DNA from: Diplosphaera chodatii
Lineage: Eukaryota > Chlorophyta > Trebouxiophyceae > Prasiolales > Stichococcaceae
Length of the DNA stretch: 64,000 bases
Reading direction: 5' to 3'
NCBI GenBank assembly: GCA_032358165.1
Contig: JAALGY010000023.1
Coordinates: 1,488,001 to 1,552,000 of the forward strand
Shown piece after piece: positions 1 to 12,722 of this stretch; position 1 is the first letter of the stretch, and every line of letters begins with the position of its first letter. The translations under genes and the position numbers were made by a program. The notes beneath the pieces were generated by a model. That model was not told the DNA's origin. It saw nothing but the letters and a program-made list of their open reading frames with translations, and made no database searches.

Positions 1-66
1 ATGCGCGGCACAGCTCAGTGATGCCCATGCTCATACAAGTATTTGTGGAGCTAGAGGTCCACACAC

Positions 67-1857
67 CTGGTAAGCACGTGAGGTGTCCGTCTCTGCAGAG
101 GCGCCGCTTTCATCACTGGACGTCTTGGCATCTGCACTCAGCGACTGCCGCGCTTTCGTGGCTGCTTGCCACTCCACCAGCAGGGCTGCAGCGACAACAC
201 AAAATCGCAATTCAGTAAAGCCTGTGCCCAGAGCAATTGCAGGCAGCACATCCCGGGCAGTCGACAGGTGTTAACAGGATGATAACGACAATGACCAATG
301 TACTGCAGACGCAGGCCGCTCGTACAATGACTCATGAGACCATTGTCAATGAGTCTTTGTTGCACCTCGGAAGGAATCGTGTTGCGCCTGCTGGGTGAAC
401 AGCAGCCCCCAGGAGTGTCCCGAGTCCCATGCCGCCGAGTTGGACGTGGGGAACGCCCAAGCCACTGCAGCGTCGGGGATGTTGGGTGCCGCCGCAAGGA
501 AGCTGCCGGTGCTGTCATATGCGCACCTGCAAAGGGGACAGAGTACCACACGGATTAGCAACTGAACAGGTACGTGTGTTCCTGCGACCGGTGCCCATGT
601 GAAGAGCAGTAGAACCATGGCAAACATGCAAGAATGAGACTGTGCAACATGACGCGGCTGCTGATGCAATTGCTAAACTGCAGAGTCAGAAATGCATGCA
701 GGACAGGACGCACAGGGCGACAGATGGCGTGCGTGCTGTGGCGCCGGTCCACAGCGACTGCGCGCGCGTGACGGGCTGCAGCAGGACGGTGACGCCCGGG
801 ATAACGATGGGCACGCCGTCGCGGCCCGCCATCTGCATCTGCAGCCCGTCCAGGCGGGTCATGCCGCCGCTGCCGGGCGGCGAGACCGCTGAAACGCCAG
901 GGGGCTGAGCAGTGGATGGCATGCCGGCAGCCGCAGCGACGTGGTCGCCATGGTGAGGCCCGACGTGCGTCGCAGCAGCAGAGGCCGGCAAGAAGCTGGT
1001 CTGTGCCGAGGTGGTCTGCTGCGGAGACGGTGAGCGGCGGGCGGGCTGCTCTTCCAGCCGGCGGGCCTTGCGGGACTTGGCTTCGGCAGCCGGCCGCCTG
1101 TCGGGGCGTGCGCTTGCTGAGGTGGCTGCCGTGGCCTGCGGTGCACTCGCCTTCGAGTGCTCGCCAGCATGCGCATCTGAGGCTACCACGGCATTAGCTG
1201 GCTCTGGTGCCTCTGCCCTGTTGCAGCTGCGGCGTGTCAGCACTGGGGGACCAATGGCCTCTTGCGCCGACCGCAGGACACCACTCATGCTGCGGTTCAG
1301 GCGTGACCCGGCGTCACCATCCTCGCTCGCTGCTGCCGACGCAGCGGCTGCAACGGCTGCCGCATCTGCTGCCACCTTCTGCTTGTGCATGCGCCGCTGA
1401 TACTTCACGCCGCATGCGTTGCACAGAGTCTTGGGGCCAGCCGCACCATTCCGCCACATGGGTGTCTCTGTGGCGCCACATGTTGCGCAGGCCTGCGACA
1501 GGGAGAGGACTTGCACTTCAGAAGACGCCACGGTGCACGGACTCTAGCAGCCAAAGCCAGCGGTCTGCAGCCTTGGGCAGTAGGCAAAACCGAAGACCAC
1601 TTGGTGCAGCTGGGAATGCAAGCGTGCAAGCGCACAGGAGACAAAGCGCAGCACTGTATGTCCACCTTCACGGCGCCGTTTGACGGCTGCCCCGAGGCCT
1701 GAGTCTCCCTGCTGGAAGTGTCGTCCTCACCAGAGCGAGCTGCGTCGCCCGAGGAGCTGCTGGGCTGAGAGGCTGAAGCTGTGGCTGTGGACTGGGGCCC
1801 TGAAGTGCCAGCTAGCTGCAGCTGCTGCACCTCCGGCGAGCGCACGAGGCACGCCAT
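67..1857 (-). CDS. GATA-type zinc-finger transcription factor, partial at left edge
   Basis: Predicted nuclear DNA-binding regulator. Four exons are visible: 1857-1666, 1492-714, 526-366 and 221-67. Their phases close exactly (429 codons), and the last exon ends at a GT donor at 66, so the gene continues beyond base 1. The start ATG at 1857 has an in-frame TGA just upstream. The second exon opens with a plant-type IVb GATA finger, C-X2-C-X18-C-X2-C, containing TPMWRNG and LCNACG, and followed by a basic [10 protein letters not shown] run. An Ala-rich and basic low-complexity region follows. The late exons encode a segment with a hydrophobic helix ([12 protein letters not shown]) that I do not recognise. 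The family call rests on the finger and is secure; target genes cannot be inferred. The join at 714/526 is my inference from a GTGCGT donor and phase match; the alternative is a stop at 686. Confidence 0.82.
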
Positions 1858-3111
1858 GGGGCTACATCAACGCAGAACGACGTGAAGGGGGCGCAATCGC
1901 AGGGCGTTCCAGCCCGAACAGCCAACTTCAGAAGATATCAGGCACAGATGCCTCACTGGCCAGCGCCCCTTACCTGTTAAGCTGCAGACGTCGCCCCTCA
2001 GCAGCGACATGCCATGGGTGAACACCACCCTGGTCCTATCTCGCGGGTCTGCAGGCAGCAAGGCGGTACGCACCGACTCAGTCCAGGACTGTCTACGGCA
2101 AACGCCCACCCAGGGCGATGCTGGCGACGGACAACCTGAGGCGGCTCCACCGCAGTAGGGCGAGTTGCTCAATTCGGCTCAGAGCACAGCCGGCCTAGGA
2201 GCATGCATGCGCCAGAAGCCACAACGGCAGTTGCGGTGCACTTGCTCCCGCATCGAAAGAATGAGCTGGCGCACATCAAGGCGCGGCCTTTCCCGCTATC
2301 TAAACGGCAAACACTAGATGATGCCAATGCAGAGCTGCGCGCCGGGGTGCGGACGGCGATTGTTCAACCCTCACGCGGCGCAGCCCGCACGAGGTTTGGC
2401 GTGGTGCACAAGCAACGCAGCACATTGAAGGCTGCACAGACGCCAGCCTCGGCATGTGGATGGGCTAAAGAGCCTCCTGTGTGCCTCGTACCGGGTCCTG
2501 CAATGCGGACGCTATGTGCCGCCTGACCTCGCCCCCCACCAGGGCGCTTCCGGCTAGAGGCGTTGCCCCAAGGTCCCAGCGCAACCTACTGAGCTGCATG
2601 CGCCGCTTCAGCTGCGAGGCGCCAGCCAGTATATGCTATAGCATTCAATCAATAGCGGCGGGCGGTCAATCACATGGGTGCGCATGTGACTTGACGCCAC
2701 CGAACAGCACGGGTGGCTTCTGATAGACGTCCAGGGTTTAAAAGGGGTATATGAGGAAATCAGGTACGCCGGGGGAAGGCTGAAGAAGTGCAAGACAGTC
2801 AAGGGGAAAGGAACTGCTCTATTGTCCTATTCCCCTTGAGAGACAGTAGCTTCCTGCATCCCACTGCAAACATTTCCGCAGACAGCTACGAGCCCAGTCA
2901 ATCATGGGAGGTTACTTCGTTCCGGCGCTGATGTGTTTGACTGTGTTAAACAGAGGTCCTAGGCCTGCCACGTATCGCCTGTGTGTCTTTTGGAGGGAAC
3001 ACATGCTGTGACGGTGTCTTGCTGCTGTGCAATTTCGTGACACATCCGAAAGCACACCTTGTGTATCACGCCTCCTGCTCTCTGACGAACGCCAGCCGTC
3101 TGGTTTGTCTG
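1858..3111. other. Gene-free divergent spacer between the GATA gene and the coiled-coil gene
   Basis: About 1.25 kb with only short, compositionally poor ORFs on both strands. It must hold the promoters and 5' leaders of the two flanking divergent genes. No recognisable core element, repeat or RNA gene was seen. Confidence 0.5.
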
Positions 3112-4729
3112 ATGACGTCAGACTGGCGATGCCGGTCTGAGCTTTCTGATGAGTCTGGCGCCAGCAGTGTGACCAGCTCACATGGGGCGCCGCTGCAGCC
3201 ATACTCGCGGTGAGCGTTGTTTGCAGTCCCTTTCATGTGCACCGTGCCCTGCTGCGCTGTTGACATGGTCAGACTCTCAATCATGAAGGTGCTCAGCCTT
3301 GCAACAGGGGCCTTGATCAGCTGCAGCGAACGGCACATCAGCAGCGGGTGAACCAGCTGCGCAAGTTGCAGCAGATGCAGAACCAGTACAATGTGCAGAC
3401 CGCAACGGCGGCACATCGAGACGCCAAGCAGACTGCGCAGGACGCACGCGTGCTGTCGCAGCGGGAGCACCAGCGTCGCCTGGCTCTGCGGCAGGCAGCA
3501 GACGCTGCGGCTGTGCAGGTGCTTCGCATGGACAGCAAACAGTGACTAGCTCGTAAGGAGCAACCAGGCTGCGCTGGCCAGTCGCAAGGTCATCCACGAT
3601 CACCCTGGCTGCCAGAGCCACCTGCCCCGTCGACGGCATGCATGCCATGATCACAGGCGCGGCGGGAGACGGTGCGGCTGCGGGCGGAGCGGGCGCAAGC
3701 GCGCCGGGAGGCGGAGCTGGCCGCACGGGAGGAGGCGGCGCGGGAGGCATTGCGCCAGGCGGCCGCCGAGCGGCTGGCCGAGGAGCGCGGCCGCCACCGC
3801 CGGGCCGCGGCCAGGGAGGCGTCTGCGGCCGCCAGGCTGCGCCGGAAGGTAGTCACATACCTTCTGTTTGTCTATCTGACAGTGCCATTATCTGCGTGGT
3901 CCTGGGCTGGCTCTCGGATACCTCGCCACCTCTCAGAGGTTCGATGGCAACATCACGCCACCACTGCCTTGGTGCTGCAGAGCGGCCCCCGCACCAAAGC
4001 ACTCCTGATGTAGTGACGTCACCGTGCAGTCGCTTGAGGATGAGGACGAGCGGCAGCGCGTCGCAGAGCGGGTCGCTGAGAAGGAGCAGCGGGCATCTGA
4101 GATTGCAGCGGCCCGCCAGGCAATGATGCGGCAGATCAAGGACACTCAAAAGAGGGCCCTTGTGCAGCAGGACCAGCTGAAGGTGGTTGTGGTGGGAGTC
4201 ATTTGACAGCCTCGTTGCAACTGTCATGCAGACGACTTCGGCCACAGATGTGCAGTCACCAATCTGCACCTCTTAAACGACCCTGCAGGAAGCCTTCCGA
4301 CAGATGGAGGTCACTGGCAAGGTGCAGTGGATGCCAGCGCTGGTCAACCAACAGCCCGTGCAGGCAGATGTGCCGCAGCATCCAGGCAGCAGGAAGCAGC
4401 GGCGGCCGCTGCAGCCTGTGCAGGCGACGCCGTCCTCTCTGCCCAGCTCTGTGCAATGGCCGGCGGTGAGCTTGCTGATCACTCAAGCTCTGCTGAACTT
4501 GGCACGCTGTATTTCTGCAGCGCCTTCTCATAACGGTAATAGGCGCGGAGGCCTGCTCAATGATCTGTGCGTCTGCATTTGTACCATTGACACGGTAGTC
4601 ACGGTCCGTAACTTGCAGGCATCAGCAGTGGAGTCACTGGAGTACTTTCTGGGTGAGGCGCACGGCGAGACAGCAGCAGACCGCACTGCCGCCTGGATTC
4701 CGAGCCAAAGGGAGCAGCGGCCGCACTGA
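3112..4729 (+). CDS. Arg/Ala/Glu-rich coiled-coil protein of unknown function
   Basis: Six exons (3112-3209, 3308-3518, 3657-3848, 4030-4182, 4289-4465, 4619-4729) join in phase to give 313 residues ending in a TGA. The N-terminal 30 residues are Ser-rich. Residues about 35-230 are a nearly continuous charged coiled coil (repeated QRRLALRQAA, ERAQARREAELAARE and RQAMMRQIKDTQKRA patterns) with no membrane segment. The C-terminal 95 residues are Pro/Gln-rich, then acidic (SLEYFLGEAHGE). I recognise no domain. The architecture would suit a centrosomal or ciliary scaffold, but that is only a guess from composition. The start at 3112 is the first ATG of an open frame that runs back to 2983, so an upstream exon is possible. 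Confidence 0.7.
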
Positions 4730-5267
4730 TTCTCTGCACTTTGTAAGACATGGTATGCCACCTTTGGAAGCGCCACCCAGTGGTTTCAGCAGAAACTGTA
4801 GTTTTCGTAAAGCAGCATAGGTTTGAGTCAATGTCAGGAAGGATCAGTCGAGCATTTTCGGATGTTCAAGGCACGGATGTTGCAAGGTCTGCAATCACCA
4901 AATGCCGGGTATCGACAGACTAGTGAGTGATTCAGGTGTGGCGCCATGTGGTGCCACTCACTACAGAGACATACGACATACGGCAGTGACATCCCGCGTT
5001 GCAGTACTGCACACTTGCACAGCTGCGACGTCAGTCCGCCAGTGCACGTAAGCATGTTGCAGATCCAGCAGGTCAGTTTCCCCGTTGCGGCTGTAGGGCT
5101 AGCGAGGCCGGGTACTCGAAACGCACAGGCCGACAGCGTGCAACCAGTCGAGAATTATCGTAGCACCTCAGCATTGGCCACAACCTGAGATCCTGACAGG
5201 TGTCCGTGGAGTGCCATCTGCAGACGCTGCCTCCGCATCTGTACCATGCGCACATGGCCATCAGTAT
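4730..5267. other. Gene-free convergent spacer
   Basis: About 540 bases between two genes that end toward each other. It contains only short random ORFs. If the cyclophilin has a longer C-terminus than called, its 3' end would lie here: an open minus-strand frame over about 5150-5290 cannot be joined in phase with the preceding exon. Confidence 0.4.
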
Positions 5268-6297
5268 TTACCAAGGCAGCAGTCTGAATCCTGTACAATT
5301 TGGAACGAGATCACCAAAGCATCGCCAGCCGTCGCACAAACATTGGTTGTTCTACACTGCAGCCCCTACCGATGCGGTGCAGGACATCACGACCCTCAAC
5401 AACCCGGCCCAAAACAGTGTGCTTGCCGTCGCACTGCGGCGCTGAGGCTAATGTGATGAAGAACTGGCTCTCATTGGAGCTGGCCATGCTGACGACCTGT
5501 TGGTGAGGACACACATACAGTTGAGCCTTGATAAGCTCCATATCTGTATGCTGCATGTTGCACATTCTGCTTGGTCAGAAAAATTCGTACCCCTGCAGCA
5601 TCATGCTTCAGCTTGAGGGCTGCCTTCTCCTGCTTGAAGCTGCCCCCGTATATGCTGTCGCCTCCGCTGCCATCGCCCTTGACAACATCACCCCCTTGGC
5701 ACACAAACCCCCTGACAATGCGGTGGAACAGCGTTCCCTGATAGTGCAGCAGCTTCCCGCTCTTCTTGCCCTTTCCACGCTCACCAGTGCATAGGCACCT
5801 GAAATTCTCCACAGCCTTTGGCGCCTGCTTGATGCAGGTCAGCATCATCATTGTGTGCAAGCAGCAGACCGACCGCAACTGTGCAATAGACTGGACCACC
5901 AGCGCTACAGTAATACTCACAAGCAGGTTATATGATGTGCCCACCTCCTTGGACAGCTCGATGATGATGCGACCAGCGCAGAGTGGCGGTGGGGCCGTCA
6001 GCAGGGGCTCAAGCTGCGCAAGCATGATCATGTAGCACTCATCAAGTGATCAGCTAAACATCTGACGCATGATACAGCCATTGTAGTCGGAGTTACCGAA
6101 GCATTCCGGCTGGTAAAGGCTTCAATGAGCAGCTCTTGCGCATCAGCGTCAAGGGAGTCCACCGCTGCATCCGCTGGCAGGCCAAGCTGTGTGCGGTTCT
6201 GCTCGAGAAAGCTCGCTGTTGCCTCAAAGCGCTCATGCTCATCTGCGTGGGTTTTTGGGTCACCGATGTCAACGTCCAGATACACCCGTGATCCCAT
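5268..6297 (-). CDS. Cyclophilin-type peptidyl-prolyl isomerase with an internal insertion
   Basis: Prolyl cis-trans isomerase fold. Exons 6297-6097, 6013-5945, 5824-5591, 5496-5370 and 5290-5268 join in phase (217 residues). The core is clear: [31 protein letters not shown] with the catalytic Arg, QFFIT and [13 protein letters not shown]. Between the first strand ([10 protein letters not shown]) and the second ([10 protein letters not shown]), where typical family members have only a few residues, lies an insertion of about 65 residues rich in Glu, Asp and Ala. The Trp that contacts cyclosporin in cyclophilin A is replaced by Gln (APQCDGKH). The call of the last 23-base exon is weak, and it leaves the C-terminal strand missing. 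No signal peptide is apparent, so the product is probably cytosolic or nuclear. Confidence 0.88.
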
Positions 6298-6706
6298 GCA
6301 GACGTGGTGATCTGTTCAGGGACTAGCCTCGCTTGCTGTCGCCGTGCACATGACCTTAAGCATGGCATGTTCAATGTGCATCACATGTTGATCGTCGTTG
6401 CTGTGAAGTTATGCCTGCAAGGTAGCTTTGCATCATGCATCATGCATGTCAGGTGTTACAGGTGACTGATGCAGACATGCTGTGCATGCTGGGCTGCAGG
6501 TACTGCAGGTGCAGAAGCACAGCTTCAGGAGCAGCGCCGCCTGTACCCCTGCAAAAAGCAGCACTCTGCATCTGCACGCTTCTGCTGTGAATTGCACAAA
6601 CCGTGCATCTACTCCGTGGAGCGCAATGTCGAAGCTTTGACATCCTCCACTGTTGGCCATGTAAGCAGCACCGTGCCAGCAATGTGAGCGCCAGCTGGTG
6701 CCTACC
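6298..6706. promoter_or_regulatory. Bidirectional spacer between the cyclophilin and XPF
   Basis: About 410 bases between two divergent start codons, so both promoters and leaders must fit here. No TATA box or other motif was identified by eye; the assignment is positional. Confidence 0.4.
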
Positions 6707-9700
6707 ATGCCCGATGACGCAGAAAGAGACGCGGTGATGGCTCCCCTGCTGCCGTTTCAGCGGCAGTTGGTGTCAGAGCTGCTGGACGAGGACGGCCTCT
6801 GCATCATGTCCGCAGGGTTGGGCTGGCAAAAGGTGCTGGCGTCGTGCAAAGAGGCCAAAGCATACTGGCTCAGTTCGTGCATGTGAAATTGAAGTGACCT
6901 GCAAAATCTGCGGCAAGGTTACTCCTTGGTGCCACGGGCTGCACCTGAGCGACCCAGTGTAGAATGCCAGGTGGTGGCGGTCATGCTGCAGCTGCACATC
7001 CGTCGCCTAGAAGACCCGGCAGAGAGCGGCATCGTGCTGGTGCTGGGCTGCACCGACTGGCAGCGCGACATGCTGCGGGCAGAGCTGCGGCGCCTCATCC
7101 CGCAGCTGGGCCAGGTTAAATCAATGGACTCACATGAAATGCTCGGTACAAACGTATGCGTCCGTGCGCCTTCGTTTTCTTCTCTCCTAAACATGGTTGA
7201 GCCGGGTACAGATCAACACATGCTGATGGTGCAACTAATACAACACAGGATGAGCAGCCTGTGAGGACACGCGCCGGACGCACAGACAGCGGGCGCACGC
7301 TAGGTGGCCAAAGCCTTGCAGCAAACTTAGCATCTGCTGCAGCGGCGGGTTCAGAACCCAGCCCAGATGCAGGCGTTGCAGCAGCTGCAGCAGAAGCAGC
7401 TGCGAGGGATGCCACGGGCAACGCTGCGCCCCTGGACGGCATTGCAGCCGGGCCTCGAGGTCATGGGACAGCTCAGCGTGGCACGCCACCAGCAATGCCA
7501 GTGGAGATCAGCAATGAGATCCCGGCACAGACGCGTGCTGACCTCTACCACACAAGGTGCGCTGCAGTTGGCTCAGGGCCACTGGCCACACCTCTCAAAG
7601 TACAGCCTCTTGCAACTGGCATCGGGGGCGGGGAGACGAAAAGTGGCAAAGCATGCTGATCTGCAGGGCATGTGCTTTTGTGACCACCCGCATTCTGGTG
7701 GTGGACATTCTGTCGGGGCGTCTACCGGGCCGGTGGGTGGCCGGCGTGCTGGTGGTCAACGCACACCGTGTGACGGACACCTCCGGCGAGGGTTTTGCGG
7801 TGCGGCTGCTGCGCGCCAGCAACCCAGCTGGCTTTGTGCGGGCCTTCTCCGATCAGCCCACCAGCTTTGGCGGCTTCAACAAGGTTGGCACCTGCTGCAT
7901 TTGCTGTTTGCTTGCATTGACAGACCATCGTCGAACCAACAGCACCGGCATATAGCAAATCCATGGTGCTAGGGGTTGAGCACTGCCACTCACTGTGCAG
8001 ACCGAGAAGGTCATGAAGGCGCTCTACGTACGGAAGTTGTTCCTGTGGCCACGTTTCCAAATGTCTGTCAAGGAGGCCCTAGAAGACCGCATCACTACCC
8101 CAGCTGATGTGGGGCTGCGCATCCATTACTGCTGCACTGTATGCTTGCAACAGGCATCGTGTCTTCTTCCCTTGTCGCACACACTGGCCTCACCAACATG
8201 TCAGAGCAGAAAATGACAGGGATGGTCACATGTTGCAGCTAGTGGAGCTTGCATTGCCCTTGAGTGAGGCAATGACAGCCATATATGCGGCAATTGGGGA
8301 GCTGATGGCAGGCTGCATCAAGGAGCTGCGCTCCAGCAACAAGGTACGTGACTCCAAGAGGTGGACACAGGGTAGTGCGGCGCCAGCTGGAGCCATGTGC
8401 ACTTGTACACATCATGATTGAACTGCAGCGCAATCTGCTCAACTTCCTGCCTGTTCACAGATCGATGCAAGCGAGCTGACACTTGAGAACGGCCTCTTTC
8501 GTGCTTTTGATGACATTGTAAGACGACAGCTGGATGCTGTATGGCATACAGTCAGCTTCCGCACCAAGCAGGTGGATGCTGACAGCTATGGAGACCGTAA
8601 TGTCATGCCGAACGTCTCAGCGGTCTTGCACCAACGTTCCACTGCGAAGCTTACATATCGTGCTTGTGGACAGGTGGTGACAGACCTCTCAGTGCTGCGG
8701 GAGCTGGCCGAGGGGCTGCTGCGCTATGATGCGGTCACCTTTCTCCAGCTGCTGGACACGCTGCGCCTGTCAGAGGGTCGCGCTGCTGTTTGGCTGCTGC
8801 ACTCCGCCGCGCACACCATCTTTGACTATGTGAGAGAGCCAACACCCTGCAATCATCTTGATGTGACACCACCCCAGGTGCTGCTGACAGATCGTCAGCA
8901 CACGCTTAGGTGGGCTGCAGATTGCATGTTGATCAACGGCTTTGCTCAGTGCAGGCCAAGCGGCGCGTGTTCCTGGTCCAACGTGGCAAGGTCAGCAACA
9001 CCGGCAAGGCCGGCAGCAAGCGCACACTCAGCGCTGCTGAGGAGGGCAACGGTTCAGCAGCCAAAGCACGTGAGGCTTTGTGCAATTGTGGGCCACCGCT
9101 TAACCTGTGGCATGAGAACACACCAGACATGTCTGGTACCATTTGATGCTTCTGAGTCATCTGTGCTGCCATGTAGAGCCAGAGGTGGTGCCTGTCCTTG
9201 AGGAGCTTCCGAAGTGGGGCCTGCTCACAGAAGTGATGCAGGTATGCTACCCATGTGATGAACACATTCCTACCGACTCTGAATATGTGAATACATTTCC
9301 TGGAGCTGTCCCTTCGGTGTCTGTGCACAGGAACAGTCTCCCTGTTGTCGGGGCGAACGTGTTGCCGTACTATGCACATCTGCAGGAGGTGTCGGCTGAG
9401 CGCGAGCGGCTGGCAGCCTCCAGCTCGGAGATAGACCAGGCTGCAGCTGCTGCACCTGTGCTGATTGTGGCGCATGAGGCCCACACCTGCACGCAGCTGG
9501 GACATGTGAGCGAGCTCGAGCAAACATCCGACAGCTGTCGCAGCACAAAGCTTGCTGTGTTGCTTTGCATCATGGCCGCTGATGGCTGCATCGAAGTGTA
9601 CGCCAGTAGGTGTGTACGCGCATGTCATGCTGCTGCACAGGTCCTGCGGCCAGGTGGAGCGCGCCAACTGATGCTGAGGCTGTACGAGGACTACCTGATG

Positions 9701-12700
9701 GTGCGGCTGCAGAACAAGCGGCCGGCTGCCAGCGCCGCAGCTCGGCGTGGCGGGGGCCGGGGCCGCGGGCGCACCTCCAGTGGGGGCCGCTTCGGGCAGC
9801 CTGCCAACAGGTACGCCAACACCCGGGTTGCTCATGCACAGATCATCCCGTGTGCTTCCTTTCCCTGGCATGCACTGTATGCTGTTCACGACCAGGATGA
9901 CAGTGCTGCATTTGTGACACACAGCACTCACTGCGCGGGTCGGTAGGGAACCGAAAGGCATGCATCTGCATAGAGCAACGTCTGCATCATGCTGCTGTGG
10001 CTGGTGATGCAGAAGCGGCGGCGGCCCCGCCATACTGGCGGGTATGGGCGGCAGGGGCGAGGAGGAGGCGCTGCTGCGGCAGGCGCACCTGGTCCAGCAG
10101 GCCCGCGAAAGCGGCGGCGATGCGGACAAGCCCGCCAAGAAGCGCCAGAAGGGCAGCAGGGCTGCGGGTGGCGAGTCGCCGCCGCCTGTCGCCTGCCCGG
10201 ATGTGCCAAATGGTATGCACCTGCCGAACACTGCATGCTCAGCCTTGTGAAACCGAAGTAGCAGGCTCCTGCCGGTGCGGGTGCGCTTGATGCTTGCTGT
10301 CAAGAGTGGCCTGCTCATAGGGCACCCACTACAGTCTAGGCAGCATGCGTGAGGGGCAGCCTGCTGTGCAGGTGCAGAGGTGGAGGAGTATAGGGGGCCA
10401 TTGCTGAGGGGCGTCCACTTTGCAGCATTGGATGCCCACCAGGAGGGGCTGCTCTGGGATGTGTGCCCAGCGTTTGTCGTCATGTACGACCCAGACGTTG
10501 CCTTCATCCGGCAGCTGGAGGTAGGCCTTGCGGCCCGCTGCTGAAAAAAAAACTGTGAAAGGGTTGCCACTCAATGCGCTACAGTGGCTGGGGTGTGCAC
10601 AGCAGATGGCCGCTGATCTAGCATTAGGCTGGCGCCCAGTTGTACAAAAACATCCAGCTCGGTGATGGTTTTGAGCAGTGAGACGTTGTTTCGGGCAGGT
10701 GTACAAGGCAGAGCGCTCTGCAGAGCCTTTGCGTGTCTACAACCTACGGTATGATGACAGCGCGGAGACCGATCAGTTTTCAGCGGGTTTGGCTCGGGAG
10801 CGCCGCTCGCTCGAGTCCCTCATTGCCGACAAGGCACACATGGTGCTGCCAGCCAACCCAGACCCCACACAGGTTCGTGTCGGACTGTCGTGTTGAAGCA
10901 GCTGATACAGTATCCAACAGGTTGTCCCGCCATCTGTTGTTGCTGTCGCAGAGACGCACTGCATTCTGTTGCGCAGCCACGCAAACATGGCGCTCCTAAT
11001 CGAGTGACATCTGCATAGGACAACATTTCAATGTCATTAACACCAACGCCTTGATATGTCACAGAAGCTCCTGGGGGCAAGTGATGCTCACAACGCAGCA
11101 CTGCCCGCATTGCCTGCCGGCATGGGTGGCGTTGCATCACATGGCGAGATGACGCGCCGCGGTGTGTCCTTTACACTAGTCAGTGTCATTCTGCTGGCGC
11201 AACAGTGCTGATGAGAAGCTGTCCCAGTGCGCTGCATGACCGTGTATGGCAGACAGATGCAGACCCTGCACGTGTGCCATTGCTGCCACCTGGGGATTTT
11301 ACCTGCAGGGGGCTCAGCACGGGGGCCCAAGGTGCCGCCACGGCGGCTGGTGGTGGACGTCCGTGAGTTTATGAGTCATCTGCCGGCAGTGCTGCACCAG
11401 CAGGGGCTCGAGCTCATACCAGTCACCCTGGAGGTGCGGCCAGTTCTGAGCCAGGGCAGCTGTGAGCCTCAGCAATCCACTAGTGGACCCGTGGCCTCTG
11501 GCACCTAATAAGCAGAAGAGGAGTTACAATCAAGGGACGCTGCAAACCCTCATTTGCAAATGCCCGGCAGGTCGGAGACTATGTGCTATCCCCGGATATG
11601 TGCGTTGAGCGCAAGGCTATCCCAGACTTGCGGCAGTCACTTGCCTCTGGTCGGCTCTTCCATCAGGTGTGCTGCTGTTAAAGAAAACATGCTACTGCAT
11701 CAGGCAGGCACTAGCTCCTTTCAAGCTCTTATGGCAACATGCATTGGCATCACCGCATGGTGTTGGTGCGATGGTTTGTAATGCTGAACATGATCACAGG
11801 GGTTGACGCTCTACTGCAGTTCCCCTGCTTATGTTTTACTGCCTTTTGCAGGCGGAGGCCATGACCAAGGCATATCGCCTGCCAGTGCTGCTCATTGAAT
11901 TTGATCGCGACCGCGCTTTTGCGCTGCAGGTGTGCTCGTCTTGCTGATAACCGTTGCACCTCCACATGCGATTAACCACGCTGCCGAGGGATCGTATGTT
12001 CCACCCTCACTGCCTCTTTGCAGTCGCCATCAGAGCTGGCAGACGACATCAGCGGCAACTCCCTTGGGGCGCGGCTGGCGCTGCTGTCGCTGCACTTCCC
12101 GCGGCTGCGAATGATATGGTCCAGGTCCCTGCACGCCACCGTCGACATCTTCCGCGCGCTCAAGGCGCACCAGGATGAGCCCGACCCCGTCGCCGCTGCA
12201 GCCATCGGCGCGTCTGATCATGAATCCTGCTTCACTGTGATGCGAGGCACTCGTCATCACCGCTCAACACAGCGCCTCTTGCACAGCGTTAGAACCATCT
12301 GGCAACGATGAACACCACATCTTGCAGGGGTGCCGGTGGACATCGATGGCGTGACACCGCTGGGTGGTGCCGACGCAATAGTCAACAAGTCTGCCGAGGA
12401 CGTGCTGCGGCGCCTGCCAGTGAGTCCGCATGTCACATCCCGATTTCTGCGAGATCACCGCCAGAGGGGTCGCAACCATCTCGACTTGCAGTGGTCCTAC
12501 GCCTGAACATTGTTTTTCTACTAGTGAATGAAATGCCTGCAACTGCTGTACCAGGGCGTCACAGAGGCCAACTACCGGCAGCTGATGAGCGGCGTGGGGT
12601 GCCTTGCGGACCTAGCGGATTTGAGCCAGGAGGAGCTACAGAGGCTGATGGGCGGCGAGGCTGCCGCCAAGAAGCTGCACACCTGGCTGCACGCCAATGT

Positions 12701-12722
12701 GCCCACCCTCACTGCAGCATGA
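6707..12722 (+). CDS. XPF: DNA repair endonuclease XPF (ERCC4/RAD1 homologue)
   Basis: Catalytic subunit of the XPF-ERCC1 structure-specific nuclease, which makes the 5' incision in nucleotide excision repair and acts in crosslink repair; nuclear. About 22 exons, roughly 960 residues, close to the human 916. The degenerate SF2 helicase part runs from exon 1 ([18 protein letters not shown]) through [12 protein letters not shown] and [11 protein letters not shown] Gly/Arg-rich linker at 9641-10212 separates it from the nuclease domain (exons 10372-11929). That domain carries [18 protein letters not shown], the GDXnERKX3D active site, intact, followed by [14 protein letters not shown]. Tandem helix-hairpin-helix exons close the protein (12328-12419 and 12555-12722). 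ATG 6707 is the first Met before the conserved core. All joins I tested close in phase except exon 20 (starts 12024, ends near 12210) to 12328. Confidence 0.96.

Noticed and set aside
138..551. 137-codon Arg/Pro-rich minus-strand frame at the left edge
   Set aside because: Alternative frame of the third GATA exon; the other frame closes in phase with exons on both sides.
1011..1400. 129-codon plus-strand Ala-rich frame
   Set aside because: Antisense to the main GATA exon, including the zinc finger; no independent support.
8933..10570. 545-codon open frame on the minus strand
   Set aside because: Lies wholly antisense to well-supported XPF exons and introns, with mixed Cys/His/Ser-biased composition and no domain; a GC-rich shadow frame.
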